Origin: JAISST01 sp050434145
GTDB lineage: Bacteria > Fusobacteriota > Fusobacteriia > Fusobacteriales > Fusobacteriaceae
Reading direction: 5' to 3'
DNA length: 64,000 nucleotides
Assembly (NCBI RefSeq): GCF_050434145.1
Contig: NZ_JBNPVX010000008.1
Location: 12,968-76,967 of the forward strand
Made by a program: the position numbers and the translations under genes
Shown here: positions 17,130 to 25,140 of the stretch, piece by piece
How positions within the stretch are numbered: position 1 is the first letter of the stretch
How the letters are laid out: each line of letters starts with the position of its first letter
The notes under the pieces: generated by a model
Told to the model about the DNA's origin: nothing
What the model saw: only the letters and a program-made list of their open reading frames with translations
The model's database searches: none

Positions 17130-17546
17130 ATGAACTTAGTTGTATTGACAGGGAGACTTACTCGTGATCCAGAGCTAAAATATGGTCAAAGCGGAAAGGC
17201 TTATTCTAGATTTTCATTGGCAGTGGAGAGACCATTTGCTAAGGGTGAGGCTGATTTTATTAATTGTGTTGCTTTTGGAAAGACTGCAGAGCTTGTGGGA
17301 GAATACCTTAGAAAAGGTAGAAAAGTTGGAGTCAATGGAAAGCTGCAAATGAGCAGATATGAAGTTAATGGAGAAAAAAGGACTTCATATGATGTATTAG
17401 TAGATAGTATTGAATTCTTAGAGTCAAAAGGATCAAGTAATAGTAGTGGAGATTCTTATAGTGGTGGAGATTATTCTTCAAATCAAGTGGCAGAACCAAA
17501 TGATAGTGAGATGCCTGTTCCTGATGATGATGAATTTCCATTTTAA
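17130..17546 (+). CDS. ssb: Single-stranded DNA-binding protein
   Basis: A 138-residue SSB with an OB fold (MNLVVLTGRLTRDPELKYGQ, FSLAVERPF, FINCVAFGKTAELV, KVGVNGKLQMSRY), a short Ser/Gly linker with SGGD, and the acidic tip DDDEFPF that recruits replication and repair proteins. It coats single-stranded DNA at forks. A GGGAGG box and a TATAAT at 17083-17088 lie upstream, and a terminator follows, so it is probably a single-gene transcript. Sequence length is short but usual for Fusobacteria and Firmicutes forms. Confidence 0.95.
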   Translation: MNLVVLTGRLTRDPELKYGQSGKAYSRFSLAVERPFAKGEADFINCVAFGKTAELVGEYLRKGRKVGVNGKLQMSRYEVNGEKRTSYDVLVDSIEFLESKGSSNSSGDSYSGGDYSSNQVAEPNDSEMPVPDDDEFPF

Positions 17547-17563
17547 TATTTATTAAAAAATTG

Positions 17564-17594
17564 CTGTCAAGCTATTAAAGTTTGACAGTTTTTT
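17564..17594 (+). terminator. Intrinsic terminator of ssb
   Basis: CTGTCAA (17564-17570) pairs with TTGACAG (17582-17588), followed directly by six T residues. Confidence 0.85.
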
Positions 17595-17608
17595 ATATAT
17601 TATCTTCT

Positions 17609-17636
17609 TTGAAAAATGTTTTAATTATGATAGAAT
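17609..17636 (+). promoter_or_regulatory. Promoter of the TSUP permease / dinB pair
   Basis: TTGAAA (17609-17614), a 16-base spacer, and TAGAAT (17631-17636) preceded by the TGn extension. It lies 57 bases before the permease start and just after the ssb terminator. Confidence 0.5.
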
Positions 17637-17692
17637 TTGATAAAGCATATTATTAGGGTAAAAATAAAATATTTATGATTTAGGGAGGAGAA

Positions 17693-18442
17693 ATGTTATC
17701 TCTTAAAATGTCAGGATTGGAAATTGTTGGAATGATTTTATTAGGAATTTCTGTTGGAATTAGCAAAGTTGGGATTCCTGGAGCAATAATATCATCCCCT
17801 ATTTTATCAACAGTTTATGGTGGGCAATTGGCACAAACTATTATAATACCAGCAGTTACAGCTTCTGATTTTAATGCTTTATATTTTTATGGAAAAGATG
17901 TTGATAGAAAAGCATTAGCTAAGACTTTGCCAACAGCTATAGTTGGTGTTATTATAGCAATATTTTTTGGAAAATATATTTCTGCAGATATTTTTAAAAA
18001 GACAATTGCTATATTGATTATATTTGTATGTATAGTAACGATTTTAAAAAATAAAAATTTGGATTTCTCAAAATTTTCTATGGGATTTGGAGCTCTCAGT
18101 GGATTTTCTTCAACAATTGGTAATGTTGCTGGTCCTTTGGTAAGTATATATTTTCTTAATGTTAATTTGGATAAGAACAAATTTTATGGAACACGAACTT
18201 GGTTTTTCTTTGCAATGAATACTTTAAAATTTATTTTGTATGCTATAGTATGGAGACAATTTAGCATGGCTACTTTCATAAGGAGTTGTGTAGCCATTCC
18301 TGGAGTTGTTATTGGTGTTACAGCAGGAAAAGTGTTAGTATCGAGGTTTTCACAAAAAACATTTGAAAAATTTATAATCATTTTTAGTTTGTTAAGTGCT
18401 TTAAATTTATTGTTTGGTGATTATATAAAAAGATTATTTTAG
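17693..18442 (+). CDS. TSUP (TauE/SafE, DUF81) family membrane permease
   Basis: A 249-residue protein with about eight hydrophobic helices. The first half begins LEIVGMILLGISVGISKVGI, with the family pattern of a glycine-rich first helix (here GISKVGIPGA) repeated in the second half as FGALSGFSSTIGNVAGPL. TSUP proteins carry sulfite, sulfoacetate, taurine-derived or other organic anions across the inner membrane, most often outward. The substrate cannot be read. GGGAGG precedes the ATG at 17693. The dinB gene follows after 23 bases, probably on the same mRNA without a functional link. Confidence 0.85.
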   Translation: MLSLKMSGLEIVGMILLGISVGISKVGIPGAIISSPILSTVYGGQLAQTIIIPAVTASDFNALYFYGKDVDRKALAKTLPTAIVGVIIAIFFGKYISADIFKKTIAILIIFVCIVTILKNKNLDFSKFSMGFGALSGFSSTIGNVAGPLVSIYFLNVNLDKNKFYGTRTWFFFAMNTLKFILYAIVWRQFSMATFIRSCVAIPGVVIGVTAGKVLVSRFSQKTFEKFIIIFSLLSALNLLFGDYIKRLF

Positions 18443-18465
18443 GTAATAATATTAGAGGTAATTGG

Positions 18466-19515
18466 ATGAAAAAAGATAGGGTAATTTTACATTATGATAT
18501 GGATTGTTTTTTTGCAGCTGTGGAAATTATGGATAACCCAAACCTCAAAAATAAACCTTTAGTAGTGGCTGGAAGCGTAGTTACCACAGCCAGTTATGAA
18601 GCACGAAAATTTGGAGTTCATTCTGCTATGAAGACCTCAGATGCCAAAGCTCTCTGTCCTAATCTAATTGTTGTTCCTGTTAGTAAGAATAAATATGGAA
18701 AAGTCGCAAGAGAGATACAAAAGTTAGTATTGAAAATAACTCACAAAGTAGAATTTATTTCTTTTGATGAAGGTTATGTTGATATTTCTGAGATAATAGG
18801 TAAATATCCATCTTTGGAATATTTTGGAAAAAAATTTCGTGAGAGAATATATAAGTTAATAGGTCTGACATGCTCAGTAGGAATTGGCTATAACAAGCTT
18901 ACAGCCAAGATTGCAAGTAATATAAAAAAACCAGGTGGTCAATTTATATTCAGATCACCAGAGGATTTTGTTGTATTTATAAAAAATAAGGATATAGGGA
19001 TTATTCCAGGTGTTGGAAAAAAATTTCAAGAACTTCTCCATGAAAATTCTGTACATAAGGTAGAGGATATCTATAAATATAGTTCAGACAAGTTGGGACA
19101 GTTATATGGACCATCTAGAGGTGCATTTATATATAACTCTGTACGTGGAATAGATTTTAGTGCAATAGAATACAATAGAGCTACTCATTCAATTGGGAAT
19201 GAAACGACATTTAGTGCTTCTGTAAATGGTGAAAATGAGATAAAAAGAGAATTTGATAGGTTATTTGATCATTCCTATGGCAGATTAATCAATAATAACT
19301 TTATGTGTAAAACAGTATTGTTGAAAGTAAGATTTACTGATATGAAAACGATCACTCGTTCAAAGACATTTGATGAACCAAGTGATTCATATGATAAACT
19401 AAAGATTGCATTGGAAGAACTTTTAGAGAATGAAAAAATAAACACTCCAATAAGGTTGTTGGGAGTATCATTTGGTAATTTAGTAGGAAAAGGAGTTATG
19501 CAACTTACTTTATAG
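18466..19515 (+). CDS. dinB: Translesion DNA polymerase IV (Y family)
   Basis: A 349-residue Y-family polymerase. The catalytic palm is visible: HYDMDCFFAAVEIM (first metal-binding Asp, residues 9-22) and ISFDEGYVDIS (residues 101-111), where the usual SIDEAY reads SFDEGY but the Asp-Glu pair is kept. SYEARKFGVHSAMKTSDA and the helix-hairpin-helix IGIIPGVGKKFQELL follow, and a little-finger domain fills the C-terminus. There is no obvious beta-clamp motif; the end MQLTL is a possible short one. It copies damaged DNA with low fidelity. The terminator stem overlaps the last codons. Confidence 0.92.
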   Translation: MKKDRVILHYDMDCFFAAVEIMDNPNLKNKPLVVAGSVVTTASYEARKFGVHSAMKTSDAKALCPNLIVVPVSKNKYGKVAREIQKLVLKITHKVEFISFDEGYVDISEIIGKYPSLEYFGKKFRERIYKLIGLTCSVGIGYNKLTAKIASNIKKPGGQFIFRSPEDFVVFIKNKDIGIIPGVGKKFQELLHENSVHKVEDIYKYSSDKLGQLYGPSRGAFIYNSVRGIDFSAIEYNRATHSIGNETTFSASVNGENEIKREFDRLFDHSYGRLINNNFMCKTVLLKVRFTDMKTITRSKTFDEPSDSYDKLKIALEELLENEKINTPIRLLGVSFGNLVGKGVMQLTL

Positions 19516-19534
19516 TGTGCAAACTCCTTTTTAT
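19488..19534 (+). terminator. Terminator overlapping the dinB 3' end
   Basis: AAAAGGAGTT at about 19488-19497 (inside the dinB coding end) pairs with AACTCCTTTT (19522-19531), with a further TGCA pairing inside and a T-run after. The stop codon lies in the loop. Confidence 0.7.
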
Positions 19535-19608
19535 TTTGTAGTTTTAAGCTATTATTAAAATATTTTTATTCTGTAATTTCAATCTTTTGCTAAATTTTAG
19601 CCTTTTAT

Positions 19609-20712
19609 TTAAAGATTGTAATTATCTGAAATCTGAGATTTTGTTTCTTCAAGGATATGAACAGAATTTGGATCTAAAGTAAAATTAATATCTGATCCAA
19701 TAGGAGAAATTTTCTTACCTTTAGGATTACTTACTGAGATTTCTACTTTCATATCTCCTATCATAGCTTCATATTCATGGTATGCACCCATAAACATGCT
19801 TTTTATTACTTTACCTTTAAATCCTTCCTTATTTACTATAATACTTTCTGGTCTTGCAACAATATCAACATTACTTCCAACATTATGATTAATCTGCTCA
19901 GGGATTTTGAATTTTATACCTAAAACTTCTATTAGACAACTATCATTATCTTTTTCTAAAACTGTACCTGTGAAAATATTAGCTCTTCCAATAAAGTTAG
20001 CAACAAATTCAGAATTTGGTTTTTGATATATCTCAATAGGACTTCCTTTTTGTTGAATAATCCCTTCTTTCATGATAATAACAACATCAGCAAGTCCCAT
20101 AGCTTCTGCTTGGTCATGAGTAACATATAAAGATGTTATACCAACCTGACTTTGTAATTTTTTGATTTCATCTCTCATATGAAGTCTTAATTTTGCATCA
20201 AGGTTAGACAAAGGTTCATCAAATAGTAATACTCCTGGCTCCATTACAAGAGCTCTTGCTAGAGAAACTCTTTGCTGCTGTCCTCCTGACATTTGAGAAG
20301 GAACTCTTTTAGCAAAATCGCCCATATTCATCATTTGTAATACTTTATCAACTCTTTGTGCAATTTCTTCTTTAGGTAATTTTTGTAATTTTAATCCATA
20401 AGCAACATTATCATATACATTCATGTGAGGAAATAAAGCATAGTTTTGAAACACCATAGATGTGTCCCTTTTATCAGGGGTTATTTTTTCTACATTATGT
20501 TCTCCTATATAGATATGTCCAGTAGTAGGAACTTCAAAACCGGCTAACATTCTAAGAATAGTAGTTTTACCACAACCAGATGGTCCGAGTAAACATACAA
20601 ACTGACCAGCATCTATTTTTAGATTTAGGTCAGAAACAGCCTTAACGGTTCTGTTATCTCCTGTAATAAAGGTTTTACTGATATTTTCAAATATAACTGA
20701 TTTTGCACCCAT
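19609..20712 (-). CDS. ABC transporter ATPase (FbpC/PotA-like) with TOBE domain
   Basis: A 367-residue ATPase. The motifs are Walker A GPSGCGKTT (residue 43 on), Q-loop VFQNYALFPHM, signature MSGGQQQRVSLARAL, Walker B LLFDEPLSNLDA and the switch His in VTHDQAEAM. Residues 240-360 form the TOBE domain (IVARPESIIV, GAYHEYEAMIGD) that senses substrate or regulates transport in the MalK/PotA/FbpC group. It powers the importer formed with the permease at 20725 and binding protein at 22519; the three are on one strand in the order SBP, permease, ATPase. An iron(III) or phosphonate substrate fits the family. Confidence 0.92.
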   Translation of the reverse strand: MGAKSVIFENISKTFITGDNRTVKAVSDLNLKIDAGQFVCLLGPSGCGKTTILRMLAGFEVPTTGHIYIGEHNVEKITPDKRDTSMVFQNYALFPHMNVYDNVAYGLKLQKLPKEEIAQRVDKVLQMMNMGDFAKRVPSQMSGGQQQRVSLARALVMEPGVLLFDEPLSNLDAKLRLHMRDEIKKLQSQVGITSLYVTHDQAEAMGLADVVIIMKEGIIQQKGSPIEIYQKPNSEFVANFIGRANIFTGTVLEKDNDSCLIEVLGIKFKIPEQINHNVGSNVDIVARPESIIVNKEGFKGKVIKSMFMGAYHEYEAMIGDMKVEISVSNPKGKKISPIGSDINFTLDPNSVHILEETKSQISDNYNL

Positions 20713-20724
20713 TAAATACTCTCC

Positions 20725-22443
20725 TTATTCTGAAATTTCATTTATTCCCATAGATTTCAATATTAATTTTAAAAGTCCAATTACAGCAAAGACAATGAAG
20801 ATTAGTATAGTACAGTATGCTGAGGCGACTCCTATTTTACCTACATCTATTTGGTTCATAATGGCAGATGTAAGTAGATTATAGTTGGCAGATACTAAGA
20901 AAATAATAGTACTTACTAAGGTCATGCTTCTTGCAAAGGAATATATTAATCCACTTAAAAAAGCAGGCTTTATCATAGGTAAAGTAATAGAAGTAAAGAC
21001 TTTTTGACTATTGGCACCTAATACAGTAGCAGCTTCTTCAATAGAAGGATCAATTTGTTGTAATGCAGCGATACCAGACCTTACTCCAATTGGCATATTT
21101 CTCATGACAAAGGCAATTATCAATATAAGAGCTGTTCCAGTCAGGACTAAAGGTTTTTGGTTGAAAGTAATAATATATCCTAGACCAATAATGGTCCCTG
21201 GGATAGCAATTATTAATAAGGTAGTAAATTCTATAAATAATCTACCAAAAAATTGTTTTCTTACAATCAAGAAGGCTATTATCATAGCCAAGGTACCTGC
21301 AATTGGTGTGGCGATTAATGATAAAAATGTAGTATCTGTAATAGGTTTCATTCCAAGATTAAAAACATATTTATAATGGTCTGTAGAAAAATTGTAGTTA
21401 ATACCCCATAATTTTGTTAATGATCCTATTGGAATCATTGCATACATTATTATTACACATAGAGTTATTATAATCATTATTATAAAAATAGGAGTTGTTA
21501 TTGATGATTCGGAGATTTTTTCTCGTTCTCTGGATGCCTTTCCAGTAACAGTAACATATGATTTTTTACTTACATAATATTTCTGAGTAACAAAAATGGA
21601 AATTGATAAAAGCATTAAAATTACTGAAAGAGCAGTGGCACTTCCCATTTGGAAATTACCAATTCCTTGCATATATATTTGTACTGCAGCTGTAGTAAAA
21701 TTTCCTCCTATTACCATTGGATTGGAAAAGTCAGCAATAACTTGAATAAATACCACAAGAAATGCATTAGCAAGACCTGGGACCATCAGAGGTAAAGTGA
21801 TTGTCTTAAAGACATCCCATCTTGAGGCACCTAAATCACGAGATGCTTCTTCCACAGAAGGGTCAATTTTTTCTAAAAGACCTACAAGCATCAAATATGC
21901 AACTGGAAAAAATGTTAACACTTGTACTAAAACTAGTCCTTTCAAACCATAAATTTCTGCATTCCTTATTCCAAGTAATTTTCTTGTAATAAAACCTTGT
22001 CTACCCAAAAGCATTATAGCTGATAAAGCTACTACAAATGGTGGAGATACAATAGGAAGTATTGCAATTAAATTAAATAATTTCTTGAATGGTAATTTGA
22101 TATAAGTCATTCCATAGGCAAAGAAAAATCCAATACCAGTGGAAAGAACAGATGTTATAGTACCTAAAAGAAGTGTATTTAATATAATAATAAAATTTTC
22201 TTTGTTTTTAATAATTCCAATATAGTGTTCCAAAGTAAATTGTACATGACTAATTACGTTATTGTCTATTTTTTCAAATGTTGTATTAGTCAGGCTTTCC
22301 TTTAAAATATTCCACATTGGTAATAAAACAAATAGTAATAATATAGAAATAACAAATATGAATACAGAGAAAAGAATAGGATCATAGAAGATTTTTTTCA
22401 TATTTTTTATACTAGTATCTATTTTTAATTTTAAATTTGACAT
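20725..22443 (-). CDS. ABC transporter permease, duplicated FbpB-type
   Basis: A 572-residue permease formed by two fused ABC permease domains, each with its own EAA loop: EEASRDLGASRWDVFKTITL near residue 198 and EEAATVLGANSQKVFTSITL near 470. About twelve membrane helices are evident. Such fused permeases are typical of the iron(III) (FbpB/AfuB/SfuB) and 2-aminoethylphosphonate importers. The stop is 13 bases from the ATPase start, so they are translated together. The start at 22443 has GAGGTG upstream, just after an intercistronic hairpin that separates it from the binding-protein gene. Confidence 0.92.
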   Translation of the reverse strand: MSNLKLKIDTSIKNMKKIFYDPILFSVFIFVISILLLFVLLPMWNILKESLTNTTFEKIDNNVISHVQFTLEHYIGIIKNKENFIIILNTLLLGTITSVLSTGIGFFFAYGMTYIKLPFKKLFNLIAILPIVSPPFVVALSAIMLLGRQGFITRKLLGIRNAEIYGLKGLVLVQVLTFFPVAYLMLVGLLEKIDPSVEEASRDLGASRWDVFKTITLPLMVPGLANAFLVVFIQVIADFSNPMVIGGNFTTAAVQIYMQGIGNFQMGSATALSVILMLLSISIFVTQKYYVSKKSYVTVTGKASREREKISESSITTPIFIIMIIITLCVIIMYAMIPIGSLTKLWGINYNFSTDHYKYVFNLGMKPITDTTFLSLIATPIAGTLAMIIAFLIVRKQFFGRLFIEFTTLLIIAIPGTIIGLGYIITFNQKPLVLTGTALILIIAFVMRNMPIGVRSGIAALQQIDPSIEEAATVLGANSQKVFTSITLPMIKPAFLSGLIYSFARSMTLVSTIIFLVSANYNLLTSAIMNQIDVGKIGVASAYCTILIFIVFAVIGLLKLILKSMGINEISE

Positions 22444-22472
22444 CCATTCACCTCATAAAATAATTTAAAACA

Positions 22473-22495
22473 GGCAGAAGAAAAGTTCTCCTGCC
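22473..22495 (-). terminator. Intercistronic hairpin between binding-protein and permease genes
   Basis: On the minus strand GGCAGGAGAA pairs with TTCTTCTGCC (one G-T pair, three-base loop), followed by TGTTTTAAATT. The T-run is poor, so partial termination or mRNA protection is likely; this gives more binding protein than permease, as in other ABC importer operons. Confidence 0.6.
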
Positions 22496-22518
22496 CATAA
22501 TTAGGATTCTTGCAAGAC

Positions 22519-23529
22519 TTATTTAGTAGGTGGAGTTGTCTTAGTAGCATTGTTGAATTTTTCTAATAAATCATTACGATTTTTTCCAGCCCAATCAAAA
22601 TCATAATCAATTAATTTTGAATCTGCTATTTCTTTTGCATCTTCTGGTGGATTAGCAGTACTATTAGTTAAGAATTGGAAAGAACCTACAGATTGTCCAA
22701 TTTCTTGACCTTTTTTAGATAATACCCAATCAATAAATTTCTTAGCAGCTTCTTGATTTGGAGAATTTTTTAGAAGAGCTACTCCTCCAATTTCAAAACC
22801 AGTTCCTTCGCTAGGAGCTGTAATTATAATATCTTCATAACCTTCTTTTCTATATTTGATTGCATCATGTAGGAAAGTGATTCCAACAGCATATTCTCCC
22901 ATTCCAACCATTCTTCCAGGTGCTGTACCAGATTTTGTATATTGTTTAACCTGATCATTTAATTTTGTCATATATTCCATACCTTTTTCTTCTCCCATCA
23001 TTTGTACAATGGTAGCAAGCATGGTAAATGCAGTACCAGAAGATCCTGGATGAGCAGTAACAATTTCTCCTTTAAATTCAGGTTTTAATAAATCTGCCCA
23101 AGAAGTTGGCATATCAGCTTTGATTTCAGCCAATAGTTTTTTATTACCAACAAATCCTAAGTAACCTACATATGCTCCTGTCCAAAGACCAGTAGAATCT
23201 TTAAATTTTTCAGGAATATTAGCTGCTTCAGGAGAGATGTAAGGTTCTAATAACCCATCAGCATTTGCAGCAACATAAGCATCTACAGGTCCACCAAACC
23301 ATACAGAAGCAGTCATATTATTTCTTTCAGCTTTTATTCTTGCTAAAGTTTCACCACTACTCATTCTAACAAATTGTGTTTTTATACCTGTTTCTTTTTC
23401 AAATTGCTTTGTAGTTTCAACAGCAAAATCCTCTAAAACACCTGCATAAATGAGTAAAGATTCATTATTTGCTAATAAAGTACTTCCTGCTAGTAACATT
23501 AAAGATAAAAGTTTTACAATTTTTTTCAT
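22519..23529 (-). CDS. Periplasmic binding protein of the ABC importer (FbpA/phosphonate type)
   Basis: A 336-residue exported protein. The signal peptide is MKKIVKLLSLMLLAGSTLLA with cleavage likely after LLA; no lipobox. The mature part starts with LLIYAGVLEDFAVETTKQFE and contains FVRMSSGETLARIKAE and VWFGGPVDAYVAA, followed by KPEFKGEIVTAHPGSSGTAF and MVGMGEYAVGITFLHDA, as in the iron(III)/2-aminoethylphosphonate binding family (SBP type 2). The tyrosine pairs that hold iron in FbpA are not clear here, so the ligand could be a phosphonate or another anion. First gene of the operon, and probably the most expressed. Confidence 0.9.
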   Translation of the reverse strand: MKKIVKLLSLMLLAGSTLLANNESLLIYAGVLEDFAVETTKQFEKETGIKTQFVRMSSGETLARIKAERNNMTASVWFGGPVDAYVAANADGLLEPYISPEAANIPEKFKDSTGLWTGAYVGYLGFVGNKKLLAEIKADMPTSWADLLKPEFKGEIVTAHPGSSGTAFTMLATIVQMMGEEKGMEYMTKLNDQVKQYTKSGTAPGRMVGMGEYAVGITFLHDAIKYRKEGYEDIIITAPSEGTGFEIGGVALLKNSPNQEAAKKFIDWVLSKKGQEIGQSVGSFQFLTNSTANPPEDAKEIADSKLIDYDFDWAGKNRNDLLEKFNNATKTTPPTK

Positions 23530-23645
23530 TTGTCCTCCTAAAAATATTTATATAATTTTTTAATTATAAAAACATACTAAAACTGACTTTTGAATGATTA
23601 TAAAAGACACTCACTACATATTTTACAATATTTTTTAAATTTTGG

Positions 23646-24245
23646 CTACATATAAATTTTTAATTTATCATCAATAGGCATAAATTCTTTTTCAGGTAAG
23701 GCAGCATTGGATACTCCAAATGGCATCTGAGCAATAAGACTCCAAGATTCTGGAATATTCCACGTTTTCCTGACTTCATCATCTATTATTGGGTTATAAT
23801 GTTGTAAAGATGCTCCATATCCTTCACTTGCTAGAGTAGTCCAAAGAGCATATTGCATCATAGCATTCCCTTGAACAGACCAAGATTTAAAATTTTCTTT
23901 ATATGAAGGAAATTGGTTTCCCATATTTTCAACTACTTCATTATCTTCAAAGTATAAAATAGTACCAAAACCAGAGTCAAAAGAGGTTTTAATTTTATTT
24001 TCAGTATTTTTGAACTGTTCTGGTGAAACTATATTTTTTAGTGTGCTTAGGACAATATTCCAAAATTGATGGTGAGATTTACCCATAAGCAAAAGCAGTC
24101 TTTGACTTTGCATATTAAAAGCAGAGGGTACATTTTTGGAAACTTCCTTAACTAATGATATTATTTTTTCAGAGTTAATTGAATCATTGTTTCCAAAGGA
24201 ATAAACTGATCTTCTTTCTTTAATGACTTCTAATATAGATTTCAT
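23646..24245 (-). CDS. Nitroreductase-family FMN flavoprotein
   Basis: A 199-residue protein with the nitroreductase pattern: IKERRSVYSF at residue 8 for FMN phosphate, NVPSAFNMQSQRLL near 38, then the late segment EGYGASLQHYNPIID and WSLIAQMPFG. Proteins of this subgroup (HbpC/YodC-like) reduce nitro compounds or quinones with NAD(P)H and act as dimers. The start has GGAGG nearby. A minus-strand extended -10, TGATACTAT (24334-24342), lies about 90 bases upstream. Physiological substrate unknown. Confidence 0.88.
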   Translation of the reverse strand: MKSILEVIKERRSVYSFGNNDSINSEKIISLVKEVSKNVPSAFNMQSQRLLLLMGKSHHQFWNIVLSTLKNIVSPEQFKNTENKIKTSFDSGFGTILYFEDNEVVENMGNQFPSYKENFKSWSVQGNAMMQYALWTTLASEGYGASLQHYNPIIDDEVRKTWNIPESWSLIAQMPFGVSNAALPEKEFMPIDDKLKIYM

Positions 24246-24446
24246 AATTAACCTCCTGATAATTGGATTTTAGTTTGGCTAGAGCCTTGACTTTTCTTGA
24301 ATCGATTTGTTTATTATTGAGCTCTTGCTACTTATAGTATCACATTTATTTTAGAAAAAATCAAGTAAAGAATTATGTCTTTTGAAACTTTACTTTTTAA
24401 GTCTTTTGTAATATAATTAAGAAAATATGTTTTAGGAGGTGAAAAA

Positions 24447-25025
24447 ATGCCAAAAATTTATATAATATGGTTTCCAATAGTTGCTGTAGTAATGATTGGT
24501 TACTCAATTTATATTAACAAGAAAGCTAAAAAAATGAGAGATAATCTTAACACAGATGATTTATACAGTGAATTTATTAATGAAAATTATCCTCATTTAT
24601 CTGGATTAAAATTTGTAGCAGCATCTTTTAGTGAAGAATTAGGTGATACTGCTAAAAATATTGCAAAGTTAGGTGCTAAAAAATTGGCTTTTGGAGTAAT
24701 AGGAGTAAAATACAGAGAGACTCAAGAAGGGCCAGTACATGCATTACTTGCTTATGATAATAATAAGACAGTAGTAATTCCTGTTTATCCTGATGCTGTA
24801 AATGGAAAACTATATTCAGATGAGGAAACAACCCCTTTCGAAATAAAAGATTCTGCTCTAAGTGAGATAAAATTATCAGATAATGGGTTAGTGGTTTTTA
24901 AAGATAAAGATGGAGAAAAAATAGTTTTTAAAGTCACAGAAAAAGATTTTTTCTTAAAGGATCAAAGTTCTCAAAAATCCCAATTTATTCGTAGAATTAA
25001 TGAGTTACAAGGAAAATTGAGTTAA
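24447..25025 (+). CDS. Membrane-anchored protein of unknown function
   Basis: A 192-residue protein with one N-terminal transmembrane helix (IYIIWFPIVAVVMIGYSIYI, residues 4-23) and a soluble remainder with alternating strands (HALLAYDNNKTVVIPVYPDA, DSALSEIKLSDNGLVVFKDK) that looks like a PH-like or beta-rich domain; the end is FIRRINELQGKLS. I do not recognise a named family. It has an AGGAGGTG box, a TATAAT at 24412-24417 and its own terminator, so it is expressed as a single gene divergent from the nitroreductase. Confidence 0.75.
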   Translation: MPKIYIIWFPIVAVVMIGYSIYINKKAKKMRDNLNTDDLYSEFINENYPHLSGLKFVAASFSEELGDTAKNIAKLGAKKLAFGVIGVKYRETQEGPVHALLAYDNNKTVVIPVYPDAVNGKLYSDEETTPFEIKDSALSEIKLSDNGLVVFKDKDGEKIVFKVTEKDFFLKDQSSQKSQFIRRINELQGKLS

Positions 25026-25046
25026 AATATAAAATTTTAGTAATAA

Positions 25047-25085
25047 AAAGGGAAGTTATGATTTACATCTCACTTCCTTTTTTAT
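25047..25085 (+). terminator. Terminator after the membrane-anchored protein gene
   Basis: AAAAGGGAAGT pairs with ACTTCCTTTT (one G-T pair) across a 15-base loop and is followed by T residues. It also faces the end of the MORN gene at 25141 and may serve both. Confidence 0.75.
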
Positions 25086-25140
25086 TCGTATATTAAGCAA
25101 TTGCTAAACTGTTATTTAATAGTAAAAATTATATTTTTAT

